This document shows positions 26,400-38,017 of a stretch of DNA of 64,000 nucleotides, in pieces (the stretch's first letter is position 1; each line of letters opens with the position of its first letter). Location: NCBI GenBank assembly GCA_935421135.1, contig OW285187.1, positions 32,490,818 through 32,554,817 of the forward strand. Direction: 5' to 3'. Origin of the DNA: Bugulina stolonifera. Lineage: Eukaryota > Bryozoa > Gymnolaemata > Cheilostomatida > Bugulidae. The position numbers were made by a program, and so were the translations under genes. Below the pieces are notes generated by a model. The model was not told the origin of the DNA. It saw only the letters and a program-made list of their open reading frames with translations, and searched no databases.

Positions 26400-27209
26400 T
26401 TAATCTTCAAATTTAAATCCAGGATTAGAGAGACCAGAATAGTAATCTGATTGGTCAAGCTGATCTGAATGAGGTAGAGTCTGCTTTGCATTCTCACTAA
26501 CAGTGACAGCACTAATCACAGGAGTCGTCACATGACCAGACCTGGTACGAGAAACCTCCAGTCTGAAGGGGTTCAGAACTACAGAACCAGTCAGAGTTGG
26601 TTCAGCAGAAGTTGGTGGAGTTTTATTTCTGTAGCCGACCGGCATACTAGACTTTTTAGGTCTGATACTTTCACGTAGTCTGGAGTAACCTTTAGAGAAA
26701 CCAGTCTCCAAGGCCTCGACCACCCCTAGACCTCTCAGAGTCTCCGCTGGTGACCTGATTAATGTCGTGAAAAACATGCAGACACACACTAGACAAAATA
26801 TATTCATGATAACTACAAAGACTGTGCCACAGACCCTTGAAGGTAGATTGGTAAGTTGAACAGCATGGGGGAGTTGAGCTGGTAGAACCACAAGGTAGCA
26901 GATCGCTAGTATAGTCCATACAGGTGTGAGAACAATCCACAATATAACGTAGGTCTTGAGTTTCCTAGAGGCTCCAAGCACTAATGATACGGACCCTATT
27001 CCATACAAAACACTTAGTCCAATAAGTAGACCGTATACAGCGTTAAGAGTGCGCATGTCGGATTGACCATGTGAATTCCTAACTACTTCAACCAAGCTAT
27101 CGATGCCGATAGCTAGGAAGGTGAGGGAAAGGAAGCAGCTATATACACCAGCTAATATAGAACCAGTAGCCACATCCAGGCAGCAGCATAGCCATTCAGA
27201 TGCTGCCAT
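26400..27209 (-). CDS. Intronless four-transmembrane protein, LAPTM-like topology
   Basis: A 269-aa single-exon protein with four strong hydrophobic segments (about residues 15-40, 55-80, 84-109 and 127-152), then a cytosolic tail of about 115 residues. A cysteine cluster, WLCCCLD, precedes helix 1, much as CC-rich motifs precede helix 1 in LAPTM4 and related insect tetraspan proteins. The first loop is short and lacks the CCG motif of true tetraspanins. The tail is rich in Ser, Thr and basic residues and ends with a YSGL (YxxPhi-type) sequence and NPGF, which suggests endosomal or lysosomal sorting. The start is the first ATG, followed by MAASEW. Function is unknown; LAPTM relationship is a topology-based guess. 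All the other protein genes here have introns, so it might be an old retrocopy. Confidence 0.75.
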   Translation of the reverse strand: MAASEWLCCCLDVATGSILAGVYSCFLSLTFLAIGIDSLVEVVRNSHGQSDMRTLNAVYGLLIGLSVLYGIGSVSLVLGASRKLKTYVILWIVLTPVWTILAICYLVVLPAQLPHAVQLTNLPSRVCGTVFVVIMNIFCLVCVCMFFTTLIRSPAETLRGLGVVEALETGFSKGYSRLRESIRPKKSSMPVGYRNKTPPTSAEPTLTGSVVLNPFRLEVSRTRSGHVTTPVISAVTVSENAKQTLPHSDQLDQSDYYSGLSNPGFKFED

Positions 27210-27690
27210 CTAACAGTGATGTGATTAGTATCAGTGACACCAACTGATCTACAAAATTATGATTATACCATCATTCAAACATACCATGGCACATTAAATA
27301 GACATTCTACATATATGTACATGTATATAGTTGGCCTAAACAACACTGTAGTTACTAGTTCACTGGTAAAAACTTGTAAACAGGGCTTTATTCAACTTAT
27401 GAACCCAAGAAATGTGGTCTAAAACTCAATTTTTGCCTAAAAATTTGCTTCATTTCAACTTGATAAAAATACCACTAATGACTCACTTGACGCAAAAGCC
27501 TGATGTTGACCAATAATTATAAGTGATAGCTAGCCAAACAGTGGTATAGCCTACAACAGCTACATAACCTATGACAAACTGTGAAGTAGGCCTACCCAAT
27601 GAGATTTTCTTTTTGTACTACAATGCATTTCATTTCCAGTTATGTACAGTACAGTACAATTTTACTCATTTATTGGCTACACTATTTTTA

Positions 27691-27698
27691 TGACGTCA
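27691..27698. promoter_or_regulatory. CRE-like palindrome TGACGTCA
   Basis: A perfect CREB/ATF consensus palindrome lies about 480 bp upstream of the four-transmembrane gene's start codon. The motif is seen; any regulatory role is inferred, and an 8-bp motif can occur by chance. Confidence 0.25.
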
Positions 27699-27884
27699 GG
27701 TAGGCCTGGAAACTAAAAAGATTATACAATATAGGCCTAACAATATGAATTAAATGATCTTCATTAATAAATTATGACAATCTCATCTTATTGTAGGCCT
27801 ATTTAATAACTACTATCATTTATTTATATTAGGCTTATCATGTTGACCTAAATATTCATAAAAATACTCTAATCTGAGATAAGA

Positions 27885-27953
27885 GTTGAAAGTAAAGTAG
27901 CAGCAGCATTAGAGATTAATAATCCCTAATGCTACTGTTAATCCACTTTCAAC
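27885..27953. repeat. 69-nt imperfect inverted repeat (hairpin)
   Basis: Arms of about 31-34 nt pair with internal mismatches: GTTGAAAGT at the left end pairs with ACTTTCAAC at the right, and AGCATTAG with CTAATGCT nearer the AT-rich loop. Size and shape are like a microRNA precursor, but it could equally be a tiny foldback element. Confidence 0.5.
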
Positions 27954-28129
27954 TGTAGACACATGCATGATATTCACCTGCATATACAGCCTATATCTAA
28001 CATAAACTTAATTTTAGGCCTACTTCTTTATTTTATAATAAATCGAATCATAGATAGTTAGTAAAGTTATACTAGTAACTAAACTTGGTAAGCCTACAAT
28101 TATTAATAGTTATAGTTATAGTAACATAT

Positions 28130-28300
28130 TACAAGGTATAATAATAATATTAACACTACTCTATTAACAGTTAAAGTAAAGTAATGTATAATAATAATAA
28201 TAATTAACACTACGCTTTTAAACAAGTAATGCATAAAAATTCACGTATTACAAGGTATAATAATAATTAACACTACTCTATTAACAAGTAATGCACAAAA
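28130..28300. repeat. Diverged direct repeat, about three copies of 60-90 bp
   Basis: The phrases ACAAGGTATAATAATAAT, TTAACACTAC(T/G)CT and AAGTAATGCA recur in the same order, with small insertions between copies. Confidence 0.65.
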
Positions 28301-30372
28301 ACTTTTCATCAAAACAGGCCAAGACTTTAGAACGAGATTTTATGCTGATTATATACATTGATTGTGCTTGAATTTATATTGTAATTGTATTGTTACTATA
28401 TTTTTTATTTTATTAATTGTAAATTAATAACATAAACATCAAATAATTAATTAATGAAATTTAAATGCCTGATTTGATAGTTGAATTTAATTTATTTAGG
28501 ACTCAGTAGAGTATGAGATGAGTGTCAGTGTTTTTCTGTTAATTAATTAATCTAAATCTAATCATATTAATAGCTATTTACTATTTAGCCTATTAAATTA
28601 TATTGAATATTCATATATAATTATTAATTAATAATATCCATATTTGATATTAATTATTTACATGTATATTATAATTCTATTAAAATTGAAATTTATATTT
28701 TAAATTCCAAATTGTCATATATTATATTATTAAAGTATAATTATAATATAATTAATAACTACATGTATATAAAATAATTATTTATATAAAAATAATATTA
28801 ATTTTAATTTTATAACATACATTACATGTATGTCATATGAGATTATAATTATCATATTTTTTATTAATAAAATATATTTCTATTATTGTTATATAGGCTA
28901 CATGGTCATCTACTTACATTCACACAGAGACTGTTAGATTGATGGTACTCTTTAACCCTCTGTTGGTGCAGAGTACTGAATGGTCTTCCCAGCCTAGCCA
29001 CCCCCATAAACCACATAGATTCATTAAAAATTGCAGAACCACTCTGACTGAGATTGATGGGAATCTCAATTTCTAATCAAGTATCACTGTCCCAATTCGA
29101 TTACTGCATATCATGAATATATTTTTAGATGCATAGAGTTCTATGTTTAGATGATACAAAACTTTACCTGTAAGTATATTCATACTAGACTATAACAGCT
29201 GTCCAATGAGAGTGTTCATAGAGTTGTCTTCCCTCTCTCTATCTAGGAGAAGCTAACTCAGGATAGTCAATGATGAGGCCAATCCCTAATGCTTCAAGGC
29301 TACTGATGTGGACTGGAATGGAATTAAAGTAGAACATAGAAATAGTTCAAATGGTCTTGCTCTTGATTTATATACACCTTGAACTAAGGTGTAATCAAGC
29401 AATGAATGAATCAATGAATCTTTATTTCACCTTTATCTATACATGTGTAGGTACAGGAAAAACCTCATTATTTTGTAGGTATGATGCAGCACTGGAAATT
29501 TACAATATGATATAATATACAGTACCAGCAAACATACACATGTATGTGCAAGGTTTATAGAGATTATTGAGCAGACAATAGTGAGATCTTCATATAGCAG
29601 CAGCATATTAACTTGTTCCCTGGCGAGAACCATGGTCCCATACTGCAAAAACATTATAAGAGTTGGTTGTTCCTTCAGAGGAATAGCCATAATTGTGCAC
29701 CAGGCATCTGCTGTTACATGGTATTTTGTGTACATTAACTAGCACAAGAGGTAGCGTGCTCAGGATTCTTCTTCTGGTAGGCATGTGTAGATTGGAGTAT
29801 ACAATCATGTAGATTGAGTTTGTCTTGTATTGGAATATGTTGTAGTATTGACAGCAATTTTCCCTCAGTTTGAAGAGGGAAAGGGTTGTGGAGAATGTAG
29901 TTAGCTTGGAGTGGTGGTAGCAGCCTATTAGGGTACATACATGTAGTAGTTAAGCTGCTTTTAATAATACTGTACCTGTACTGCTGACACAAAACTAAAG
30001 TTATTTTGTTTGACTAAGTTAAAATGAGTACACACATGGCATGCATTTATATATTGAAAACAAAGTGAATATCATATCACTTAGAGCTTAGCTAATGTTT
30101 ATTGAATCATCTATATTGATCTTCTACCTTCCACACTAACTTTTGTGCATAAAAACCTTTGCAAAATGAAAATAACCACTTGTTCACAAAGATCAAAAAT
30201 ATAGAAAAATAAACCTGAATACAGAATTTTTACAAAGCATTATATGACAAAAATATTGACTAATTTTAATTTACAATATTAAAATTGTCAGCTATACCAT
30301 ATATTTCAGAGTGGTCTAGCTAGTAATCCTATGTAAAAGTCAATATTACAATATTGTAAGGCATCTTGTCTG

Positions 30373-33300
30373 TTACACATTATCTGTCTTTAATGAGTTT
30401 AACCAAGTGTTATATTCATCCTCCTCATCTATATAAAACATGGGGCTACTATCAGTACTGTCACAGCTTGTGGCAGCAGAGATACCAGCTGAACTGTGCT
30501 CTTTTGCTGGTGAGACCGCATTGTGAGACTCCTCTGTAGAAAGCTGTTTCTGCATGTAATTCCTTAGAAATGAGAGTGTATACTTGTATCCTTGCTGTAT
30601 AATTACACACAATATCAAACTTATATTGATAGTTTGATACAAATAATGTAAATTTTATGTTATAGTAATTACAATAGTGATATACATTGTATATGACCGT
30701 TTGCATTCTATGCTTTGCATAGACTCTCTAGAGCCGATGTAATATTAGACAGTATGGAAGTATAGTCTACATGAACTAATATAATTATACATGACTAGAT
30801 TTTAACAAAACACTGATTCACTATATATAAGACGTGTACATTTGTACAAGTCGTACCTCCAACCATGGACATAATATATACCTAATATAAAGTTGTCTTC
30901 TCTCTTTCTCTGTCAATGGAGTAACAAAGAGAGAAGACAACTTGCAATCAGTAGCAAATAAAACGTCAACCATCATGGTCACAATACAACAAGTCAATTA
31001 TATGCATATAGGCTGTACCTGTATTAGGAATTCCTTATCTTGAGAGCACATCTCAAAGTCCAGGAACTGAATGTAGTCTGTATGAATGTTAACTGTTCTC
31101 TCAGCATCTTCAGGCTACAATACAGTGATCCATACAAGTTCATTTCCTGGGTGAAGATGGTTAAAATGTAAAAAGATGTTAAAGTGTTTAAAAATAATTA
31201 CTATGTTACAAAGTATGCTCAAATTTAAAAAAGATAAATTACCTTTACATAGCTTCGTCTAGCCGCGCTGGTAATATTACGCTGTAATCTTGACCAAAAC
31301 GATTTGGCGTTTGTTAAGCTGCTCCCTCGGAGCGCAACAGATGACTCCAAAATCCTATGTATATCTAGACCCAGGCTTCGAAGGTGCTGGTCAAGGTCAA
31401 ATGCTGTTATCTATTAAATGCAACACACAGTCAGAAAAAAGCATTAAACAATGGTGCTTATCCAGTGTTATACAAGACATAATTCACTGCATATACACCA
31501 CATGACTTTGTAATGCACATTAAAACAGGGAGACTAATACATCAGTTTAGGACTTAAGGGGACTTGACCCCATCACACAAAGCATATGCTGAGTGTACAT
31601 ACAAACCTAAGGATATCCACATATAAATTATTAATAGTTAGCTACAGGGAGTCACAGACACTAAATAAAAAATCACTTCACGGCCTCAGGTAATAAAATG
31701 ATAACATCATTCATATTATTATGTTAATACTAATAGAGTATTACACATCACACATACAGATAGTATTACTACATGTACAGTATTACACATCACACATACA
31801 GATAGCATCACTACATGTCCAGCATTACACATCACACATGCGGATAGTACTACTATTACATACCAGGTTGTTGTGTGATGGAATGTTTTTAACAATTTGC
31901 TCTGCAGTTATCCCTTTACCAAACAATGTTATGATGTGACTCTCGGTAAAACCATTCTACAATATTTCCGTATAACTATAGATAGAGATAAAGTAAGATA
32001 AGATATACAATATACATACGTATACAATATACATACGTATACATATAGTCATATACAATGTAATATATAAATTCATGAATGCATAGTGCTGACATGCCAA
32101 TGCCATGCATATACATGTACGTATATATACTCACATATAAAAATACAATAACAGGTTTTATTTGGTAAATTGCTCTGTGAGCATGAAAGGTCTGTGATAC
32201 TAAAATGTATTCACAGGGGTACCCACTATATACATACTACTAACAAAACAAGTACCTGCTATATACATGCTATTAATAGAACAAGTACCTGTTTGCTAGC
32301 CAGTGTCTCCTGTAGTTTATCCTTCAGCACATAGCCATCTGGGTTGCAGCACTTTTTGAGAGCCTAAAAGTAAAAGAATAAGACTTGCAAGGGCACAGCT
32401 CTCGATATGAAGCTGGCATGTTGCTGCAACAAGGCAATATATGGCAGCCCTACACATTATTGGTTAGATAATAATTTATAGTCCTTGTAAAATTTTGGAA
32501 ACACACCAAAACTACACACATTGAAAGGAGACAACGCCATAATAAGATTGGAATATTGTTTCTACATGGGAATTTAGTCATCAATCAGTATTTTAGAGAA
32601 AAAATTATAAAATAAAATTATTTCAATCAGAAATATTTTTATGTAATACATCACCTCTGGCCTACTTACAAGTATACTATGTATTCTAATGATTTTCAAA
32701 TTTTATACATAAATCATCAAAGAGCAGCACATAATATCATAATTGTTTTCACAATCAGCTCTGTTATTATGTGAGCCCTTAGAGCTGTATACATACATCA
32801 TATATGAAGAAAGTGGATGTAGTTGAACTTGCAGCATTATTGATTACCTTAAAGAGTTCAAGCAAAGCACCAAGGGTAGCTGAATGAACCTGGGCTGCTT
32901 TCTCCAGAGACATGAGGTGTTTAATTCTCTTTCTGTAACACAATAACATTAGTCTACAGTATGTTGTGTACACTGTCTGCTGTCTTGCCAGTTACATACT
33001 ACAATATACATGCACTTACATTGTATATACATGTATGCATGATGGAGATACAAGCCTACATATCTAACTGACTAAACTCTTATGAATAATGAATATATTT
33101 TATAAAATGGTAACAATTATAAACATGTGGAATATGGAATATACATGTACTGGCATACGTTATGGTTGCAACTACCTGACGAGCTTTGTGTTAGGCCTGG
33201 AGAATGCGACGCTCTGCTTCTTAACGATTTCAAAGTCTTCACTAATGGAGGATTGTATGATGGACTCATTGAAGAAGTTATCGTTGACGGTCTGCATGGG

Positions 33301-36300
33301 TAGACCATTTAGTATTAATGTACATCTACATGTGCTTTACAAATTATAACATATTTATTGGTAACAATTGAGATATATAGTACTTCAATATTATACACCA
33401 CAGCTACAAAAGTTCTGTAGCCGAGCAGATATGATAACAAAATTAAATTGCGAATAAATTCCAGATTCTGAATGATAGCATTAGTTGAACATGTGCATGT
33501 GACTGTATAATTACTACCAGCATTACTGTCCCATCAGTTGCGGACGTTCATAACTGCACCAGATGTGATGAACAGAAGCGAAGACTTGGAACACATGAGA
33601 TTTTTAATTTTGAGATCCAGACATCACAATTACATGATATTTATTATGCCTCTGATGTTAGCTATGCTCTCCCTCAATGTCCATGAGACACAACTACACT
33701 TTAGAAATCACATCTTAGAAAAAGACAGACAGATCTTATTCTCGTAAGTCAGTAGAAGACAGCTGGCCTTATATAACAAATACATTTCTAAAACTGAGCA
33801 ACTTTAGCCAAATGTTACAATACCTGCTTGAATCCTAGAGTCTTTGGATCTCTCTGAGAAAATTTGCTCTTAACGTCACAAAGGAAAGATATGTTCTCAT
33901 GTGATCCATTGCATAGTTTCCTGTATATATGATCCTGGGGATCCATAGATAGCCACCAACCTGTAACATGTCACAAAGTAGTGATACTGATAGTCGAGGA
34001 AGGGCCATACAGCTAACAGCTAACAGCTAACAAGATCTGTAGGTTAGCAGATAAGTTTTAAAATTTACCCTCGGACAACTACGTAATGTGCTCTTGTCTT
34101 TTATTGTCATATCTTATTATGTAATCTCACATACTGCCATAATAAGATGGTAAAGTTATGTCAGAGATATCTTTAGTTTATGGCAACATCCAATATATTC
34201 TCCGCTTGAAGTTCACAAACATGTAAATGTGTCTACATGTAGGTTGGGTGAGAACTTGTAATAAATATTATCATAAACAAAAGAGACTTTGTATTGGAAA
34301 TCAGCTGTAGGTTGTGCTAACAAACAAACATAATTACCATCAAACACGTATATGGGGTAGTTGCATATAACTCCACCATCTATGTAGAGATCAGAACTAC
34401 CTCCAGCATGGTGCATCGGTATTGGTTCCAGTACTCCTGGAAAACCACAGAAACAAATTAAACTCATTGAGGCACACAAGAGATGGATATACAATTGTAA
34501 TAAAAAGTGTCTACCTACATGTACATGTTGGTAAATGAATGGTGTGTATGGGGTTGGGTTGAAAACATTGTTTACAAATATTTCGATCCAGTTATATGTT
34601 TGTCAATCACCAATAAATCTATTGTATTTTTAGTGTACAAGCACTTTGTGCTTGGTCTGCGACGCAAGCTTTACTGCAAAATTTGCTCGCTTCGTTCGGA
34701 TCAAATGATGGCTTGTGTTCATGTACATGTACGTGACCTCTGGTGGCACAGGCATGTTACAATGATTCCATGAGGAGTTGTGCCCCCTTGCATTAAGAAG
34801 ACAACTCCAAGTCAATAGCGCGAGTTCTAACACCAATGTGTGGGGTGGGTCATGTACCCACCCGCCCTTGGTCAGGGTTGAGGGCCTAAGGCTACCGACT
34901 CGCCCCGGCAGTGATGCCTGGGGACCCGGTTCCAAGGTCCTACCACCACCCAGAACCGAGATTCTCGCCGACAGCATTATAGCATATATTATGAATCATG
35001 GGTCAGGGAGGGTCCTCGCTGTCGGCATAGCCCGAGATCCAACACTTATTTGGCGTGTGGGGTGGGTTGTGTACCCACCCCATCTTTGGGTCGGGGCCGA
35101 GGTCCTAAGGCTAGGGACCCGCCCCGGCAGCGATGCAAGGGGACCCGGTCCCGAGGTCATAGCACCACCCGGAGCCGAGATCCTGACCGGCAGCATTGCA
35201 ACATATATGAGTTGTCCCGATTTTCGACCTCGAATCTGATTGGAGGACGGCAGACCGCAGACCGCGGACCGCGGACTGCGGACCGCGGACCGTTTCGTCT
35301 TTTTATATTTTATATTATTTTTGGAGAGTTTGGAACCCAGGCCTACCGCCTGCGTATGTGAATATACAGTGTAACTGCACATAACTTTAAACAAACAAAA
35401 GAAAATAAGTTGTTTCAACCTCCACATGTAACTACATGGTTTACACAAGATGAGCTTAGAGAAAGTACTTGGCAAGTACTTGCTAATTACCTGGTACTGA
35501 TATGGACATTCTTATAGCAATCCTCACTGACATATCTAGGGTAGTCTTGGGATGGAAATATTCCTCCCTCCCAGTATTCATATTCAGCACGACAACACAT
35601 AGTTCCGTACCAAATCTCTGATACACCTAATACAAGAGAAACAGTATGCCATCACAAATTTTATAAACATTATAAACATTATTGAGGCGCAAGGGGATAA
35701 AAAGCACTTGCCCAGGTACAACAGTATAGTGTAGCACATGTATATATTGCTATTAATAATTTATTACAGTATCAAATAACTGACCAAGATAGTGTATTGC
35801 CTATATACAGTAGATTATGTACAATGAATTGCATATATATAAACACTCTGTCACTTGTAATAACAAAGATTATAGTGGAGTGCTTTTAATTATTTCAACT
35901 TATTAGCTAGTAACTATAATAACTAAATTAACTAGAGTATACTGTATATAATATGTGATTTCACTCAAGTTCATTAATAGCATGTGTGTGAAGATATCTG
36001 ACTGCCTTGAACTGTCTGAACTGGTATACTCAAGGGTATAGGTGATCCCTATTTATAAATGGTTTATAACTATGGCATAGCTATGAATATAGTTTGATTA
36101 TATTACATAATATTATTCGCTAATAGTCTGCTTTGAAACAATATTATCACACCAATAACCCATAATTATGGTAGGAGGAAATTCTAGACCAACCTGACTG
36201 AAGGTGATGTCCGGGTCCTGAGTCTTCACAGCCAAACATCGGCCATACCAGTCAACAAAAGCCTTGCCAGGATTCAAACCAAACTTAGATATAAGCCTGG

Positions 36301-38017
36301 GGAGGAAACACAGCAGCTCGCACTTACTGTCTAAAACCATAAAGTCTTGTGAACAAGAGAACTGTCTATTAGTTCACTTGTACAGAAGTCAATGTGTAGA
36401 AAATGTGGTGATATCTCACGACTTGTCTTGTAGCACATGGGGGGGGGGGGGGGGGGGGTCACATAATAAATGTTACTCATAGCATAATTTTAAGCTTAAC
36501 TGTACCAGCATACGTACAAATCAGAGTGAGTAGAATACTTTTTAACATAAAACATATTAGAATAAAGGGAATACAATGTATGTTAATTTGATAGAAATGG
36601 CCTCGGAAATTAATATAGCAAAATAATGAGCCAACATGTACATCCCTGCATGTAGTATATTATTGTGTTATGTACTACACCATTGTATTATGTATTACAT
36701 GAGCATATTGCATGTGAAACAGTGTCTTCTGCTTTTCATCATGCAGTAATTTCCACATGTGGAAATTACTGCATGATGAAAAGCAGAAGACACTGTTTCA
36801 CATGCAATATACTCATGTAATACATAATACAATGGTGTAGTACATAACACAATAATATACTACATGCAGGGATGTACATGTTGGTGAAGACACTACCATG
36901 CCATCAATCACATAAAATACATGTAATATTGATTTACAACAGGTTCTAAGACATAGGATATATTGACCTGTGGGTGTCATTGTTCTATCAAACCCCTTTT
37001 AACAGACGTCTTAGTTGATATTTACTTATAGCCTCAGTGCGCTTACAACATCAGCAAGCAACATGGATGGCTGCGCAAAGTGGTCTAGGAATTACACCAA
37101 CCCTGATGCACATCTTTACATCTCTGAGTGTATTTAGTAAAAAGTAAAATACTGTACAAATGATAATTTCTACAGCATATAAAAATTATTTTTAAAGCCT
37201 TAAAAATTTAGCCGATGCACTGAAGAAGATATTCAAGTTAGACTGTTCAACAAAATTTCTTGAAAGAAAAGATCCCAACTGTCAATCGTTTTTCGAAATA
37301 TACCAAACGAAAATAGTTTTAGTGAATTAGTTACCAGTATCTACCACGACCTGTTTGCTCTAATCTAACCTCGTATAAATATGCTCAGATCCTGGACATA
37401 CAGGGCAACCATTTCCTCTGCTGAATATCCAACTGCTAAAAATCCGGCTACAGTGGCACCGATGCTTGATCCGGCAAACCGTCTCATTTTGATTCCCACA
37501 TCATTCAGACACTACAAGCATTATCACCCGATAATCAAATATGAAAACACAACATCGACATTGCATAAACGAAGTGAAATGTGTATTTAAAGAGACGGTC
37601 TGTTCATATAAAAGTGTTTCAACATACTTGCACTGCACCAATGTAAGCTATCCCTTTAACACCACCACCTTCAAATACTGCATTCTCAAATGGGAACGTA
37701 AAGTTGGACAATTCCTTGAGTCCAGGGAGTTCTGTAGTTTGGTCCAACTCAACCATAGCCTTGAAAGATGCATTCTTCAGTAGCCTACGCGAACCCTCAA
37801 CTGTAACTGTTTTATCCGCCAGCGGTAAGTCAGCTAGTGATCCATTTGATGATTTCTTTGTACTAAAATAGTTTTTCGATGTTTTGTTGCCATTTTCATC
37901 GATACAGCTTCCAGCGCAGCCGTTAGCTTGAGCACCAGAAATTATTGGAGGACTAGCTGTCTTATCTTCGGTTGGGTGTTGCCTAGCCTCAGAACCTTTC
38001 CTCAGGCTTCCTCCCAT
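30373..38017 (-). CDS. Patatin-like phospholipase (PNPLA family), 13 exons
   Basis: Exons: 38017-37628, 37511-37370, 36330-36194, 35626-35491, 34436-34338, 33960-33824, 33291-33176, 32932-32848, 32363-32289, 31956-31864, 31410-31243, 31114-31019, 30594-30373. All are GT-AG and phase-consistent, giving 631 aa. The patatin domain starts with the oxyanion motif FEGGGVKGIAYIG (about 115-127). The nucleophile is in GSSIG (Ser146) and the dyad Asp in YIDGG (Asp288), so the enzyme should be an active serine acyl-hydrolase on phospholipids or other acyl lipids. TGREEYFHPKTTLDM and NYPIYVFDG-WWLSM are typical of the domain. It is closer in style to bacterial and ExoU-like patatins than to ATGL (PNPLA2), a judgement from motifs only. 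About 200 residues with no recognised domain are inserted before a C-terminal DFEMCSQDKEFLIQQGY block like the last helix of such patatins. No signal peptide is visible, so it is probably cytosolic. Confidence 0.9.
30890..30943. repeat. 54-nt hairpin with perfect 18-bp arms
   Basis: AAGTTGTCTTCTCTCTTT is followed after 18 bases by its exact reverse complement. It lies in the last but one intron of the phospholipase gene. The AAGTTGTYYTCTCT phrase recurs in other hairpins of this window. Confidence 0.9.
34780..35215. repeat. GC-rich island made of two diverged tandem copies
   Basis: Copy 1 (about 34838-34985) and copy 2 (about 35050-35210) share phrases in order: GTGTGGGGTGGGT, GTACCCACCC, GGCCTAAGGCTA or GTCCTAAGGCTA, CGCCCCGGCAG, GGGACCCGGT, CACCACCC, CGAGAT and CAGCATT. 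Each copy contains a GGGTGGGT...ACCCACCC inverted repeat. The GC richness is striking against the AT-rich surroundings. It lies in the phospholipase intron between exons 34338-34436 and 35491-35626. I do not recognise the family. Long frames run open on both strands, but I attribute this to base composition. Confidence 0.75.
35246..35292. repeat. CGGACCG-rich short tandem repeat
   Basis: About six diverged units of GCGGACC/GCAGACC follow the GC-rich island directly, then T-rich sequence begins. It may belong to the same element. Confidence 0.8.
36631..36884. repeat. 254-bp palindrome without spacer
   Basis: The two 127-nt arms are exact reverse complements except for one position (a C/T difference). 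The centre is TTCCACA|TGTGGAA between 36757 and 36758, with no loop. The outer ends are CCAACATGTA and TACATGTTGG. No target-site duplication is evident. It lies in the second intron of the phospholipase gene. It may be a foldback element, a recent inverted duplication or an assembly artefact. Confidence 0.97.

Larger units (their letters stand above)
27210..30372. other. AT-rich intergenic region
   Basis: Very AT-rich, particularly 28300-28900, where long runs consist almost only of A and T. It includes a diverged threefold direct repeat (28130-28300) with the phrase ACAAGGTATAATAATAAT and the 69-nt hairpin at 27885-27953. AATAAA on the minus strand near 30098 could serve as a poly(A) signal for the phospholipase gene. 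No convincing coding exon. Confidence 0.5.

Noticed and set aside
34778..35475. Overlapping open frames of 150-160 codons on both strands
   Set aside because: They cover the GC-rich duplicated island, where stop codons are rare by composition. The translations show no motif, and the region is an intron of the phospholipase gene.
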